This document shows positions 1 to 12,161 of a stretch of DNA of 55,025 bases, one piece after another; the stretch's first letter is position 1, and each line of letters begins with the position of its first letter. The stretch is from contig JANSLP010000227.1 of NCBI GenBank assembly GCA_029298735.1, positions 1 to 55,025 of the forward strand, read 5' to 3'. The translations under genes and the position numbers were made by a program. The stretch comes from Ophiostoma sp. CBS 140.51 (lineage: Eukaryota; Ascomycota; Sordariomycetes; Ophiostomatales; Ophiostomataceae). Below the pieces are notes generated by a model. That model was not told the DNA's origin, searched no databases, and saw nothing but the letters and a program-made list of their open reading frames with translations.

Positions 1-1906
1 CGCAAGATGCTGCTAGAAATGCAGACAAATGACGAAGAAAGACAGAAAAGAAAATCAGTAAATGTAATAAACAATAAATAACTTAAAACAAAAATACAAA
101 AGCCTTACTTATTTAACCACAAGAACAAATATACACTCTCGAACAACTGAAAAAAATAGTAACGGAGCTCTTTGTCTCAATCTGTGATGTGTGTCCTAGA
201 TTGGTAGGTGGTAACACGTCTTTTTATAGAAGTCGCTCTTTTGACGCCGCACGGGATGTTCCGCCTTTGATTTTATCTTGTGCCCTTAATTCCCCCCTAC
301 ATCTGTACCTTTTATCGCAGTTTGTTCACATCCCTCCGTCAATCTACAATGAAAGCTGTGCCGCATGTCGACAGTCACTTTGTAGTTCATATCAAAGACT
401 GGCCCCCAAATGCATCGTAGCTTTGTTGTCGACCGCAAACAGCTTTCAGACTTTCACCTCTAAGGGGCCCGCCCCTGTTTGTTATGTCTTTCTTTCTGTA
501 CTCTGTTGATGTCTTTCATGTGTATGTTCTCTTATTTACACACCCTCCACAGTCATCTTGGCATCTCAGACGATATCGTACATGTGCGTACATGATGAGA
601 GGCGCCGGCTGCCCGGGTCTTGCATTTTCGTTGTCGCGCAGAACACTGTACAGAGACGCGCTGTATTTTTAGACTTGAGCCGACACAAGCATCCATTCTC
701 CTTGAAGAGCGGCTCACCGTATCGTCGAGTATCGCAATCGCACCGATCTGGTTTGTCGATATCGACCCCCTTGGATACCGAGACACCGTTCTTAGGGTCG
801 CTTTGAAGGGTCGCTTTGAAGAGTCGCTTTTCTGTTGTCGCTTCTTGCAGTTTGTTTTATTTTCGGCAACGGCAAGCCTTGTCCCGCGGTAGCGCCCCCA
901 TACTGGCGGGACGAGAACAAGAACAGAGTTGAAGTTCACGAAGGCTGTTGGCCACCAAAAATAAACTTCTCATGTATGGTAGGGCTACGACGACGGCTAC
1001 AAAACAAAACAAGACAAGCACTCGCTGTGGGCGGTAGCATCTCGCTGTAGACGCTGGGGGCCGGCGGCAGGCGGCGCCAATAAGAGGGCGGCAATGGCCT
1101 CTTTTTCTGTATGCTGGGCCTGTTCTGACACCACTCTCCTTACTCATTTGGCCCGCAGTTTATTATCCATATCTTCCTGGCGCTTGCTAGGCGCGCCCAA
1201 GAGGGAATGGTCGAAAGTAAAGGATGAGAATAACAACTGTTTCTATTTTGTCGATTTTGAAGATGCCGTTCCACAACAGCAATTCAGAATGAAACGGGCT
1301 GAGAGCGGTTCGCTCTCCGTTTCGTGAAGCGCCCTGTCTATTTCTGGATACCCAACCACTTGATGTGCTATTCTGTGTCTTCCACGACCGTTCCAGAAAA
1401 CTTTGAGATGCAGCATATTTCACAATTGACTTTTCTTTGAAATGTCGCCATAATTACTTGAAACCAAAACGGAGCCTCGGTGGCAACGGTGGAGGAATCA
1501 TTCAACTTTGATTACGCTTCAAGATGCGTCAACGGAAGCTGCGCCACAGACCGACGGCGTGGGCATCAACGGAAAACAGTGGATCGCATGTTTGGCGGAT
1601 ACGGTCGGGCAATCGGGGATGAGATGAACCTGCTTCTTTCTTCATGCTGTTTTGTTTCCATGATTTGATTTTGCATTGTAGCTTGCTTCTTTTCGCATCC
1701 TGAATTTGTTTCGTTTTTACTTTCTTCTTGCTTCAATAGTAGGCATCTACTTATGTACCTATCCAAAGAGGTAACGGCCAGCCAGGGCCTGCATCGTCAC
1801 GTCGTCTGAAGCTATCATATCCTTGGTCTGATTGGCCAGTAGCCCTACCGTGGCCCGTTCGTTTTTCATCTCCGAACCTTTTCGTCCTTGTTCATGGCAT
1901 TGTGTT
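1..1906. other. Intergenic, no supportable gene
   Basis: Open frames here are short, lack domain features and overlap one another on both strands. A short tandem repeat lies at 795-830. The region is 3' of the small minus-strand gene at 1907-2220, so its right edge presumably holds that gene's 3' untranslated region. Confidence 0.6.
795..830. repeat. 13-bp tandem repeat, about 2.8 copies
   Basis: The unit GGGTCGCTTTGAA is repeated twice exactly (795-807, 808-820), followed by a partial third copy with one change (821-830). No function is inferred. Confidence 0.85.
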
Positions 1907-2220
1907 CTAGTTCTCGCCCTGCTCGATCGTCTTGTAGTCGGACTCCTTGTATCCTTGGTTGGCTGTAAACGTTAGTACAGGGTTTGCATTATGTTTCGAA
2001 ACATGGGCTGGGGGTACTCACTGTACGGCTCATACTTGGCCAGCTCGGCCCAGTTCTTGTCTTCATACAATTGAGACGCCCGTTGCAGCTCGCCCTGCCG
2101 CAAGTAAATGCGGTGCTGGACGCCGGCGTCGTCGGTGTAGGAGAGGCAGTTGGCCTCGACGGAGCGGGTCGGCCGGGGAATCTTGGACAAGTCGATGGGG
2201 TTGTTGTTCGTGTTCGCCAT
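1907..2220 (-). CDS. Small conserved-looking hypothetical protein, two exons, 84 aa
   Basis: Exon 1 is 2022-2220 and exon 2 is 1907-1962 on the minus strand, joined by a 59-nt intron (1963-2021). The intron has a GTGAGT donor, a TACTAAC branch site and a TTTACAG acceptor. Splicing is in frame and gives 84 residues; without it the frame ends shortly after the donor. The protein is soluble and mixed-charge, starts MANTNNNPIDLSKIP, has a central segment around residues 28-65 with a likely helix (RQGELQRASQLYEDKNWAEL) and ends EQGEN. There is no signal peptide or membrane segment. I do not recognise the family and assign no function. The canonical intron and its frame-preserving junction are the main reasons to believe it is a gene. 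Confidence 0.72.
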
Positions 2221-3967
2221 ATTGACAGAGGGGTGTAATTAAGAATGGATGCCGCACGGAGTAATGTGTAATTGTTGAGTTTTGACGATGGATGCGAATA
2301 CGTTGTCAAAGATGACATGTATATCTCACTTACACCTGCCCTGTGACGTATTTGCCTATTCTAGGCAGCCTCGTTCTTTCCTCTCCGAGTCTTCCCTCCA
2401 CGTGCCTTCCCTCCTTCGCTAATGCCAGAATGAGCTTCACCTTCCCTCTTTGTGCCGTCTTTCCCCGCGTCACATGAGCAGAGGCAACACTGTGCCTTCT
2501 TCAGACAGGATGCACTCTATTCTGCAAAGGACCTATTCTCCGTATCTATTCTTGTCAACACAAAAGGTCGTCAATCAGATTGAGAGGTAGCCGAGTGTTG
2601 GCGATCCCGTGACCTTGGCTGGTCCAGCTGGCTCGCTGTGGCAGTGTTTTCTTGGGAACTCTTGGGCGCTTTTCAGTGGTGCAGTCTCGCCCTCAGCGGC
2701 ATGCAGCAGCTGGCTAGCCTTGGCCTTGCCCTTTTTGTGTAGTCTTGTCTGGGGCAGGAACAGCTCACAGCCAATCATCGTCGGGCTGCCTCTATGAGGT
2801 GCAGTAGTTGCTTCCTCCCACACCGGCCGGCAGCCACGAGCTTCTCGACTCTTTCCTTCCCCGAGTTTTTCGTCTGCGAACAAAGTCGTACCTTACCTGC
2901 CGGCGCCACTGACAGCAGAGTAGACCGAGCGAGCAAAGAGCGTGCGCCCCGATCTGTGGGGAGACCGGACCGAAAGACACAAGAAGGGACGAGGTACGGC
3001 GTGCGACGCAAAAAAGACTTTGCAGGCGAATCTTGCCAGGAACACGACGCCAGGAACCAGAAACAGCTTTTCTCGACATTCTACACCCCCCTCTCAGCCA
3101 CGAAGAGGACGAAGTCAGTAAAAGATGACGCTGCCAAAGCCTTCGACGACGCCAACGGCTTCGTCTTCACCTCGGCGTCGTGTACACACCATTTCTCGCA
3201 AGAGTTCTTTTACAACCCTTTCTGGCCCTACTCTGCCCTAGTCCTGCAGGTGCTCAGGAGAGAGGAGAGGTCTGGGCCGCCACACAAAAGAACGGGTGGA
3301 CAAAGTATACGAGTAAAGTAGCGTACTAAGAGCCACGGCGTGGTCTAGACCAAGACGAGAGTCCAGACAACAAGTCGAGATTGTTAATACGGTCGCTTTC
3401 GGACTCCTGACCCTGTGAAGCTGCACCTGATCTGTTGACTTGACGATGCATTTCATATCGTCGACACTCGTACAGTCAGTATCCTGTGACTGACGGAATC
3501 ACCAGGGCCTCTTGATCGCCTTCGCTTCGAAAACAATGTCGTCACCATCTCCATGAACCACCGACTACACGTTCCCTCTTGCTGTCGGTATCCCCATTTT
3601 ACCTTAAAAAGGGTGGGCAAGCAATTTCGGCCTTGCACGGTCATGCGCGCGGGACAACAGCCACTCTGGCAATAAAGAGGGGTGTCCTCTCTCTTAGCAA
3701 GGGATGGACTTTAAGTGCTTGCAGCTGGCGATGGCGTCTTTTGATCTGAGCGTTTCTCCATAGTAAACTGCTTCCTTTAGGGAGACTGTCATTTTCCTCC
3801 AGCTGGAGGAGGTGAGACAAGATGCGCTGTGACAGCGTCTTGTGCCCTGTATTTTTCTCTCCAAAAGTCTGAGAGAAGAGCCGAACACTCTGTGATCATC
3901 ATCCCTCGAGCCTTCTTGAGAAGTGTGCGAGCATGCGAGCGTGCCCCTGGCTGGCCGTTCCTGTCCA

Positions 3968-4010
3968 CTGTGGACACGCTGTGGACACGCTGTGGACACG
4001 CTGTGGACAC
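3968..4010. repeat. 11-bp tandem repeat, 3.9 copies
   Basis: The unit CTGTGGACACG is repeated exactly three times, with a fourth copy lacking only its last base (CTGTGGACAC). It lies in non-coding sequence. Confidence 0.95.
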
Positions 4011-6890
4011 CGCCTTTACGGCCCTGTCGACGACTGGAGACACTGGAACACAGCGCATAGCACATCACAGCCATCGGGACAGACAGACAGCATCAAAGCA
4101 CATCACCACAGATCATTGTTTGACCCCCGCTGGCCCCTGGGTCGATCATCTGCTTCTTGGGAAGAGCTTGGCAGACCGCTTGAGTCGGCTACTCGTTGGG
4201 CTTGGAGATCATCTGTGGAGGGAGCTTTTGAGCCTGTGCTCTGTCCTCCTTTTGCCGGTCGTCTTCTCGTCGGCGATGATCTTTCCCAGAAGGTGCAAAA
4301 CCAGCTTGTTCACACGCCCACCCTTCTCAACGTTCACCGAAAAGAAGAGACGATGAAAATGACCAGTCGCTCGTCGGCGCTCATTCTCTCCCATTTCTCG
4401 TTGAAAAGCACCGATCCTTCAGCACGATACGGCACTGATAGGAGGTTGTCGATGTCTCTGTCTCTCGTCATCCTGCCCTCGTCTCTTTATCGTCTAGCGA
4501 CAACCTTGAAGTCGTCGAACTTGCTTTTTCCTCTTCCCTCGCAATGTCCTTCTCTCACAGCACTCCCCTTTGGTCGTCTGCCCCACTGATTGAATGTCTC
4601 GCCCCATCTGCAGGTGGTGCAAATTTTACGCTGTCTTGCTTGGAAGGGAGATGGAAGACTGCAAATTGAAACAGAGAAATTTGAGAGTGCCTCTGCCCTT
4701 CTCACAAACCCACAATATGTATGTACGCTGTATGCCAGTGTTCGACCGCCCACAGCGCGTATGTGCATTGTGCATGACAGCCTGCGGCGGGAATTGTAGA
4801 GGAGATTCTCAACTCTGACGGATACACGCATGGCAATATTCATTCTATCTTGCATACGCCCCTGAGGCAGACATTTTCATCTCCATGTCCACTGCAGGCA
4901 GGCAATGCAGAAAGGCGATGCCGGCGATGTCACTGCCTGGAAAAAGACTGCTCGGCCGACGACGACGATACGTACGGACTGTCCGGTCCACTGCAGTCCA
5001 CAGTCCACCGACCGACTGTGCCCCACTGAACATGCCCGTTCCTGCAGCGCACAGCACAGGCTCCTCTGCTTTTTTATCGTTCCTTTTTGTGCCCTCACCT
5101 CGCACAAGCGGACCCTTCCGATCGACTGCCCCTTTTTGTGTTCGTTCACATGTTTGTCCCTGTCTATGCCCGTTCCTGGCATCCCTTTGTTCACGATTCT
5201 GTGTGCTCTTGTGCAGCCCTGCGGCTGTTTAGCGTCGACAGTTGCTCCGCCCTACGTTTGTCCTCGTCGTACCTGACGCCAATTGTGGAGTACAGAGCAC
5301 CAAAATGTACGCAAAGACCTTGCGTAGGCACGACGACACCTCTTCCTTGCGTCAGTCAACTTGCGTTTTCTTCCGTGACCTGGATCGTGACAGTGGCAGA
5401 CAAATTCCCTCACCTGCGCCCATTCCTTGCCTGGCCTTGCCCCTCTTTGCAATGGTCGAATGCAGTGCATCCAGGAAAATTAAAGATGCAGCTCCGTGGG
5501 AGTGCACAGAGGAGATGCAAAGTAGAATGCATACAACCTGGTATTGCATGTAATGAGTGATGCCATTTTTACCGACTATCGTTTGCTCGTTGTTTAGCGG
5601 CCAAGGGTTCTTTTTATCAGGGTCACTGACTACTAACGACTGGCTCGACTGGCTACTGCGATAGTCAGGGGTAGAGGCGAGAAAGGCTGACAATAGACGG
5701 ACTCTTCGTCTTTTGTTGGTCATTGGATCGTTTGTAGAGTTGGTTGTTCTTGGTCTGTTTGCCACCTGATTCGTAGTCTTATTGTGTGTCCTGCAAAGTG
5801 GTGTGGACGGGTAGCACGGAGCACGGGAACACAACAACTTGATCTAAACAATAAGAGCACGCAAGAAAAGAAGAACACAAGAACACAAGAGCACAAGATA
5901 CACTGAGACGGGGAGGACAAGACTGGGGTCAAGTGATATCAGCGTTTGACCATATCTCGTCACTCATCACAAATGTTTCGTTTGTTTCGATTTGTTTGTA
6001 GTTTGGGGTCATTGTGTGGTATTGTCGTATTGTCGATTGTCCTTGTTTGTTTCATTGTCTGCTCCCCGTCACTCATAGCGGGCCACTTCCGTTTTGCGAC
6101 GCTGCCGTATCGCTCCCGTCAATAAACGGCTATTCACAGCATTGGCCACTCCCATCACCACAAACAAAATGAACATCTGTGAGGCAGCCAAAGGCAAAAA
6201 GAGAAGTGAGGCTCAAAAGGCGGACATGGAAGACTTTCAACAAAAAAAGTCAAGACTTGTATCGTCGACTGTCAGCCAATCGTCCAAGACGGACCGCAAC
6301 GGAGGATTCAGAGCCGTGCAGTTCTTGCGCACTGGTGCAGTCAGAGATGCGCAAGTGGGGTTTTCAGGAGACGATTGGCAGCCATTGACGGCCAGTGACG
6401 GTGCAGCAAAGGAGTTCAGAAGAGGGGAAGGGGCTCGAGGGGTCGCTGACAGGTGCGTTTGGACAGTTTGCGCAAGGGTTTGAATGGGTTGCAATCGTCA
6501 GGGGAGAGCAAGGCAGGAGGGGCAACAGGAGTGGCACCTCCAAGACGGAGCCAGCACTATTACACCCAAAAAGGAAAGAGAAGACGGAACATCACGACCA
6601 ACAAGCAAAACAGTCGTATTGACGGAGAGAGAAGAGGTCATAGAGGCGGTCTGGCGGTGAACAATGTATGTGGACGGAGACGCTCACCATCCTCCGTCGC
6701 TGTTGTCGCCGCCGCCACTCTTGTCGGTCGCACAGCCAAGCACCAAACAGACGCCGTATTGACCACTGCCCACATACGCACATGAAACGGGACAGTGAGA
6801 AGGCAGGAGGATGCAGGGGCTCTAATGGCCCTCTTCCAATGACAACTCTAAATCTTGCATTCATCGACATCTTGCGATGCACCAAAAAGC

Positions 6891-6929
6891 AGGCTCCAAC
6901 AGGCTCCAACAGGCTCCAGCAGGCTTCAG
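6891..6929. repeat. 10-bp tandem repeat, about 3.9 copies
   Basis: The unit AGGCTCCAAC occurs twice exactly, followed by AGGCTCCAGC and a diverged partial copy AGGCTTCAG. It lies in non-coding sequence. Confidence 0.9.
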
Positions 6930-8029
6930 AAGTTGACTCTGCCAACGCACACATATGCAGGCTCCTTGCCAGTCAATTTACTTGTCTTCCCTCGCCCTCT
7001 CTCTTATTGCGCTCTTCCGCGTTTGCATTCCTCATGCTCGCGTGGGAGATTTCTTCTCATCTCCTGTGCAGCCCTCTGCAGGCTCTTTTTATGACTTTTG
7101 TCCCTTTGTGCCCTTACACAGGCGAGGTGGGCCGTATTACAGTGGGTTTATGAAAACGCGGCCCCTAAAGTTCAGCGCCCAGAAGCCCACTCTCGCCCAC
7201 TTACACCCACATTTACGCCACTCTTCTCCCACTCTCTCCCTGAAAAAGGTCCCCTCTCCTGTTGTCCGCGTCTGCATACACGTCCACACAAAGGCAAGAA
7301 AGGGATCGTGTTAATGAAATCCCCTGAGCCAACAGCCAACTGTACAAAACTAGGCGGACAAAAAGGACTGTCCCGCAGGGCACTAGAACGGCCGCCATGC
7401 CAGTCGGTAACAATGATAGGCCCCCGAGAGGGAGACTTTCAAAGAAGGCGTTCAGCCACCGCCGACCACCGTCGACATCCGTCTGGTCTTTTTCTTCCTT
7501 TTTGCTCTTTTTTTGGTCGACTTCCTTCGTTCTCGTTGGCTACTGGTTGTTGACTGCTGTTTCATGTGGTGGAAGGCCCGCCCGTTTGGGCCCCCAGAGA
7601 ATAACGACGACAACGCTGGTTGGCGGGGACGGCGGGCACTAAAATACGGCTTGAGCCTTCTCAGCCAATTAAATGCCCAAGACTGCAGTGGAAGAGGCTG
7701 TGTCTACGACAGTCCTGGTGTCTGGGAAAACGGCAGACCGCCGTCAGTCGACCATCGCCATCACGGCCGCCGTTTCTGCCCAAGGCTACGTTGAGGGCCG
7801 TCCTCCGTGTAATCACCCCTGACCGGCCATCCAGAGCCACTCGACACTTTGAAACCCGCGCATCTGGAGGGGAGCGCATCGCTTGTGCCATCTGTCTGTG
7901 GACAGGAGAGCTTTCTTTGGAGGTTCATTTTCTCGATTTAGAATCTGCAAGAGCGGCGCCTGGCGTTTGTTTCGTTTCCAGACGCCCGTTGAAAATAGAC
8001 TTGCAGCAACGTGGGAGCTTCTTTTCCAC

Positions 8030-10835
8030 ATCCCATCTCCATTGTTTTCTTCTTGTCATCGTCTTCTCCTTCTCTCATCACCATCTCCTCTTTTCTTCAC
8101 TTCTCCCTCAACTTCATTCAATATTAAAGCCTCCTGGCCGGTCCCATCTCCTGGCATTCCATTCTCATCGCCCTTTTACGACTCGTCTCCTCTTCAGCTT
8201 TCCTCTCACTTTACTTCATCCCTTTTTTTGTCCTGTGTCTTCCTTTTCGTTATCTTCAAGTCGACTGGTTCTTCTTGTGTTCTCTTCTCTTGCCTCCGCT
8301 TTCTTCGCCCTCTCTTCGACTTTTTGACTTTTCGACTTTTCGTCTCTTCGTCTCCCTTTCCTCGGACCCATTTCTGCGGATCGTAGCGCCCGCTCTATCT
8401 CTTTTGGGACTTTGTCTTTTCTTCGTTGATTTCTTCGTTCTCTTCGATAGTGTCGCTTGTCACTTTTCACTCTTCAGTGTCTTGCTCACTCTCCCTGGGC
8501 ATCTCTCCCTGTCTTCGTTCGTGCACTGCTGGTCACTGCACTTCACTTCGCAAACTTCTCTCTCTTCATCAACGCTTCTTTACGGCCCACATCCACACGA
8601 TACACGATCTCCACGACCCACGACTTACCACGACTTACAACGACTTACGCCTTCACGACTCACGTCTGACAATTCTACTGTATGTACTCACCTGTCTTTC
8701 TTCTCGGCACCTTCCCCTCCTTCTGTCTCTTCATCCCTTTGTGCCGCCCTGCCTTCCCCATCCAGCCAAGAGTCGTCCTCTTGTCGCCCACTCTTTCCTT
8801 GCTGGTCCAGTCTTTTGCTTGCATCGCCTGCCCTGTCTTCGCCGCCCTTTGTACGCGGGCACGAAGACACACACACACACACACGAACACGCTTCACACA
8901 TCGTGCTTCATGAAGCCTTTCAGTCCTTTCTGCGTCCTTTCATCCCTCGATGAATATTCAAGATTCCAGCTTATAAGACTGTCCTCCCAGCCGCATTCTT
9001 TCCTTCTTCACTTCCCTCTTTCTCTCCAGAATTCAGAATTCCAATCATCTGTCAAACAGACAATCCAAAAAAAAGTCCACTCGCTCACTCAGTCATTCTT
9101 TATTCAGGTTTTACAACCGATCACTTTCGCTTTTTTGCATCATTTTCATTTTCAGCGGTTTCGCCCAACCTTCTTTTTTTAGGCTCACTATCATTTCATC
9201 GTCAATCGTCATTCTTCGCACATTTGCTCCTGCCTCTCCAACGCACTTGCCCCGCCCGTGACTGCCTCTTTTGCGTCACCGTTTGCACCTGCCCATTCAA
9301 GACCCTTAATTTTCAAGCCAATAGCACAACACACCTGCCAAACACAGGCCACGAGCTATTGTCACCCGTTCCGAGCCCAGCAATTGTCCCTATTGTTGCT
9401 CACTCGCTCTTTCCCATCGATCACGTTCGACATTCATCAACAGCAGTCAACGACCTCGTTAATTTTTCATTTGTTCCTTCCCTTTTTTGGACTTTCAAAA
9501 TATTTTTTGGAGATCTCTCTTTCTTCAAATTTTAACTTCTTCAAAAACCGAAGCTTGCTCTTGCAACTCTCTCTTTTCTCTCTCGTCTCACGACAATCGC
9601 ATCGCATCGCTCCGCCAGCACTCAACTATCACACATCCCTTTCTTGGTGGTTTTGTGTGTCTCGGATACCTGTGCTAGCATCGCTCTCATTTTGTTTGCG
9701 ATCCCTCGATTTCTCTCTTTCGACCTCTTTTCTCTCCGAACGTCTTTTCAGACTTTTCTCGTCAGGCACATTCCTCTCGGTCTTCTCTTCGACCCCTCGA
9801 TTTTCAGCATTCCACTGCCCGGCTCTTCTTTGCATTCCAACACGGTCAACGTTTTCAAGACTCTTTTCTTTCAGTTGTCTTTCAGCCAATCACTGTGCTT
9901 CCCCGGACTTGCCCGCTCTCCCAGGTCCCAAAAGCACCAAAAAGTCCACCAAAAAACAGAGATCGACGCTTGTCTCTCTTCGGCCTCCCTTGCGCGCCCC
10001 TTCTCCCTTTGGCGCACACCCCCTCCAGGTCTCCACCACCCCTGACCCTGAACAGCTTCCCGTTCACGGTCAACCACTCGCTGGCACGCCCGCCGCGCCC
10101 GACCAAACAAGACCAGAAGACCCAACCTGCACCCCCTACAGGCTCAGCCTCGTGGCTCTCAGCAGTCTTTGCACTCCGTTTGCCTCTCTCCCTCGCTTCT
10201 CCCTGACACCCCTTTCCACACACACCCCCTCCCTCGCATTGTGTGTGCCGGGCCCACCTGAATTAACCTCGCCGCAACCTACGCACTTACACGCACACGC
10301 CCCCTTGTCTTGTGTGTCTTTTTGTGTGTCTTTTGTCTTTCTTTTTTGTGTGTCTTGTCTTTCTTGTCCACCACAAGCAACGCAACCCAAAAAAGAGGTA
10401 AAAGCTCCCTTGAGAATATATTATTCCTGGGCCACTCTCATCTTTCATCCTCTTCACATTCCTGACTCGAGGAAGATCTTGTTCTTCCTTTGCCTCTGTC
10501 TTTTTTGTTCACCCATCCCCAACCTTCCCTTGAAGCCTTCTGAGCCTCTCTTCAAGAGAACAACGTTCTTTGTTTCATACGTTGTTCATACAGTTGGAGT
10601 TTGCTTCTTGTTCACTCAACCTCCAAGCATATAGAAAAGGGACTGCCGGGCTTTTCCAAGATTCGACTAAACTTTATTTTTTCATTCTCATCAACCATCT
10701 TGGACATCGACATTCGACACATCGACATCGAACTCGATTAGCTTAGCTTGCTTCGACTTCGACTTCTCATACACGACATCTTTACGACAACTTCATCTCA
10801 CGACAACTTCACAACAACCTCAACACACACTCACA
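8030..10835 (+). promoter_or_regulatory. Long pyrimidine-rich promoter/leader of the cyclin gene
   Basis: For about 2.8 kb the plus strand is strongly biased to C and T, in runs such as TTCTTCTTG and CTCTCTTT. CT-rich tracts are a known feature of filamentous-fungal promoters and 5' untranslated regions. Several plus-strand frames are open through it, the longest 9258-10634 (458 codons), but they are Ser/Phe/Leu/Pro-rich, as random CT-rich DNA would be. How much of the tract is transcribed cannot be told from sequence. Confidence 0.4.
8867..8884. repeat. (AC)9 microsatellite
   Basis: Nine perfect AC dinucleotides lie inside the pyrimidine-rich region upstream of the cyclin gene. The tract is a possible length marker between strains. 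Confidence 0.95.
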
Positions 10836-12161
10836 ATGGACTCGACACAGCTCAGTATGGCCGAGCTCAACGCCGCCGCCCTCGAGCACTTCGTCTTCAC
10901 GCCCGTTAACCGCGACATGATCCGCTACCTCGCCGACGCCGCCGCCAACGTCATCCAGTGTGATCCCAACATGATGCCGCCCACCGCCTCCGAGGTCCAG
11001 CGCCGCTCACTACCCACCCCGCCCGGCTCGCCCTCGCACTCACCCGCGCCCCGTGCCGTGCGCCGTGAGGACGGTGGCCTGCCCTCGCTGGAAGAGTTTA
11101 TCGGCCAGCTCGTCGTCTCCTCCAACGTCCAGGTCCCCACTCTTATGAGCACGCTGGTCTACCTCAACCGTCTCAAGTCCCGCCTCCAGCCCATGGCCAA
11201 GGGCCTGCGCTGCACCACCCACCGCATCTTCTTGGCATCCCTCATCCTGTCCGCCAAGTACTTGAACGACAGCTCCCCCAAGAACAAGCACTGGGCCAAC
11301 TACAGCGTCATCACCACCGAGTTCTACAACTTTGGCTTCTCCCGCACCGAGGTCAACCTCATGGAGAAGCAGCTGCTTTTCCTGCTCGACTGGGACCTGC
11401 GCATCACCGAGGAGGACCTGTACACCGATCTTGGTGATTTCCTGGCACCCATCCGCGAGGACGTCGCCGCCCGCTACACTCGTCGCCAGCAGCGCCGCCG
11501 CCGCCAGAAGCTTCTGCTCCAGCAGCAGCAGGAGGAGGAAGAGGCCGAGCGCCAGCGCCAGGCCCAGATTCTCGCCGAGGCCGAGGCCATTGCTCAGGCC
11601 CAAGCCCGCCAGAAGCGCCAGGAGGAGGATGCCGCCATCTGGGCTGCTGCTACCGCTTCGGCCGCTGCCAACGGCTACCTCACCCCGCCTCGCCGGTCGA
11701 GCCACATTTCTCTCAACCTCAACCTGACGCCCTCACCCGTGACGTCGTCCAAGGCCACGCCCGACGAGAACTCGCTCATGTCCATGCCCAGCCTCACCTA
11801 CAGCGCCAGCACCTCGTCGGCCAACAGCTATGCTTCCTCCCTCAGCTCGTCCCGCTCGCACTCGCGCGCCTCTACGCCGCAGTCGCTGGTCGACCTGGAT
11901 GCCGCCTACGCTGCCAGCTCGCCCTACTATGAAGAGGTCGTCGGCACGCCCAACAGCACCAACAGCACAAGCAGCCTTAAGCGGGAGCGTGCTCTGACCA
12001 AGGACAGCATCACGGGTGGCAAGCCTGCCCCCGCGGCCTACCTGCCCTACGAGATCTCCCTCGAGGAGCTGCGCGACATTCAGGACGGCGGTAATCGCGT
12101 CAAGCGCGTTCGCGGCATGCTGGGTCGTGTCTTTGGTTCCTCTGGTGTGCTGGTGCGCTGA
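10836..12161 (+). CDS. Pho80/Pcl-family cyclin, 441 aa
   Basis: Predicted regulatory subunit of a Pho85-type cyclin-dependent kinase. An N-terminal segment (PVNRDMIRYLADAA, about 23-36) leads into a Ser/Pro linker with possible CDK sites (LPTPPGSPSHSP, 59-70). The cyclin box spans about 84-205. Its diagnostic block KYLNDSSPKNKHWA (141-154) holds the Lys, Asp, Asn and Trp-Ala pattern of Pho80/Pcl cyclins, and LLFLLDWDLRI (180-190) fits the end of the fold. After the box comes an unusual basic then Gln/Glu/Ala-rich helical segment (about 216-275, RRQQRRRRQK then QQQQEEEEAE), probably a coiled coil, then a Ser-rich tail. The gene is intronless, and the start has A at -3 (TCACAATGG). Function in Pho85-type signalling is inferred from family; which Pcl subclass it belongs to is unresolved, Pcl1/2-like (PclA-like) being most likely. 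Confidence 0.9.
   Translation: MDSTQLSMAELNAAALEHFVFTPVNRDMIRYLADAAANVIQCDPNMMPPTASEVQRRSLPTPPGSPSHSPAPRAVRREDGGLPSLEEFIGQLVVSSNVQVPTLMSTLVYLNRLKSRLQPMAKGLRCTTHRIFLASLILSAKYLNDSSPKNKHWANYSVITTEFYNFGFSRTEVNLMEKQLLFLLDWDLRITEEDLYTDLGDFLAPIREDVAARYTRRQQRRRRQKLLLQQQQEEEEAERQRQAQILAEAEAIAQAQARQKRQEEDAAIWAAATASAAANGYLTPPRRSSHISLNLNLTPSPVTSSKATPDENSLMSMPSLTYSASTSSANSYASSLSSSRSHSRASTPQSLVDLDAAYAASSPYYEEVVGTPNSTNSTSSLKRERALTKDSITGGKPAPAAYLPYEISLEELRDIQDGGNRVKRVRGMLGRVFGSSGVLVR

Larger units (their letters stand above)
2221..10835. other. 8.6-kb interval without a supportable gene
   Basis: This is the longest gene-free stretch in the window. Many frames of 60-450 codons are open, but their translations are low complexity (Ser, Phe, Leu, Pro and Arg rich), overlap heavily and show no domain or convincing splice structure. 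It contains small tandem repeats at 3968-4010 and 6891-6929 and an (AC)n tract at 8867-8884. The right third is strongly pyrimidine-rich. It may hold regulatory DNA or non-coding transcripts for the cyclin gene to its right; this is inference. Confidence 0.55.

Noticed and set aside
6094..6483. 129-codon plus-strand frame (contains MNICEAAKGKKRSEAQK)
   Set aside because: No family, no splice structure, overlaps equally long frames on both strands.
9258..10634. 458-codon plus-strand frame upstream of the cyclin
   Set aside because: The sequence is Ser/Phe/Leu/Pro-rich, as expected from CT-rich DNA. Neighbouring frames look the same, and there is no domain, signal or splice support.
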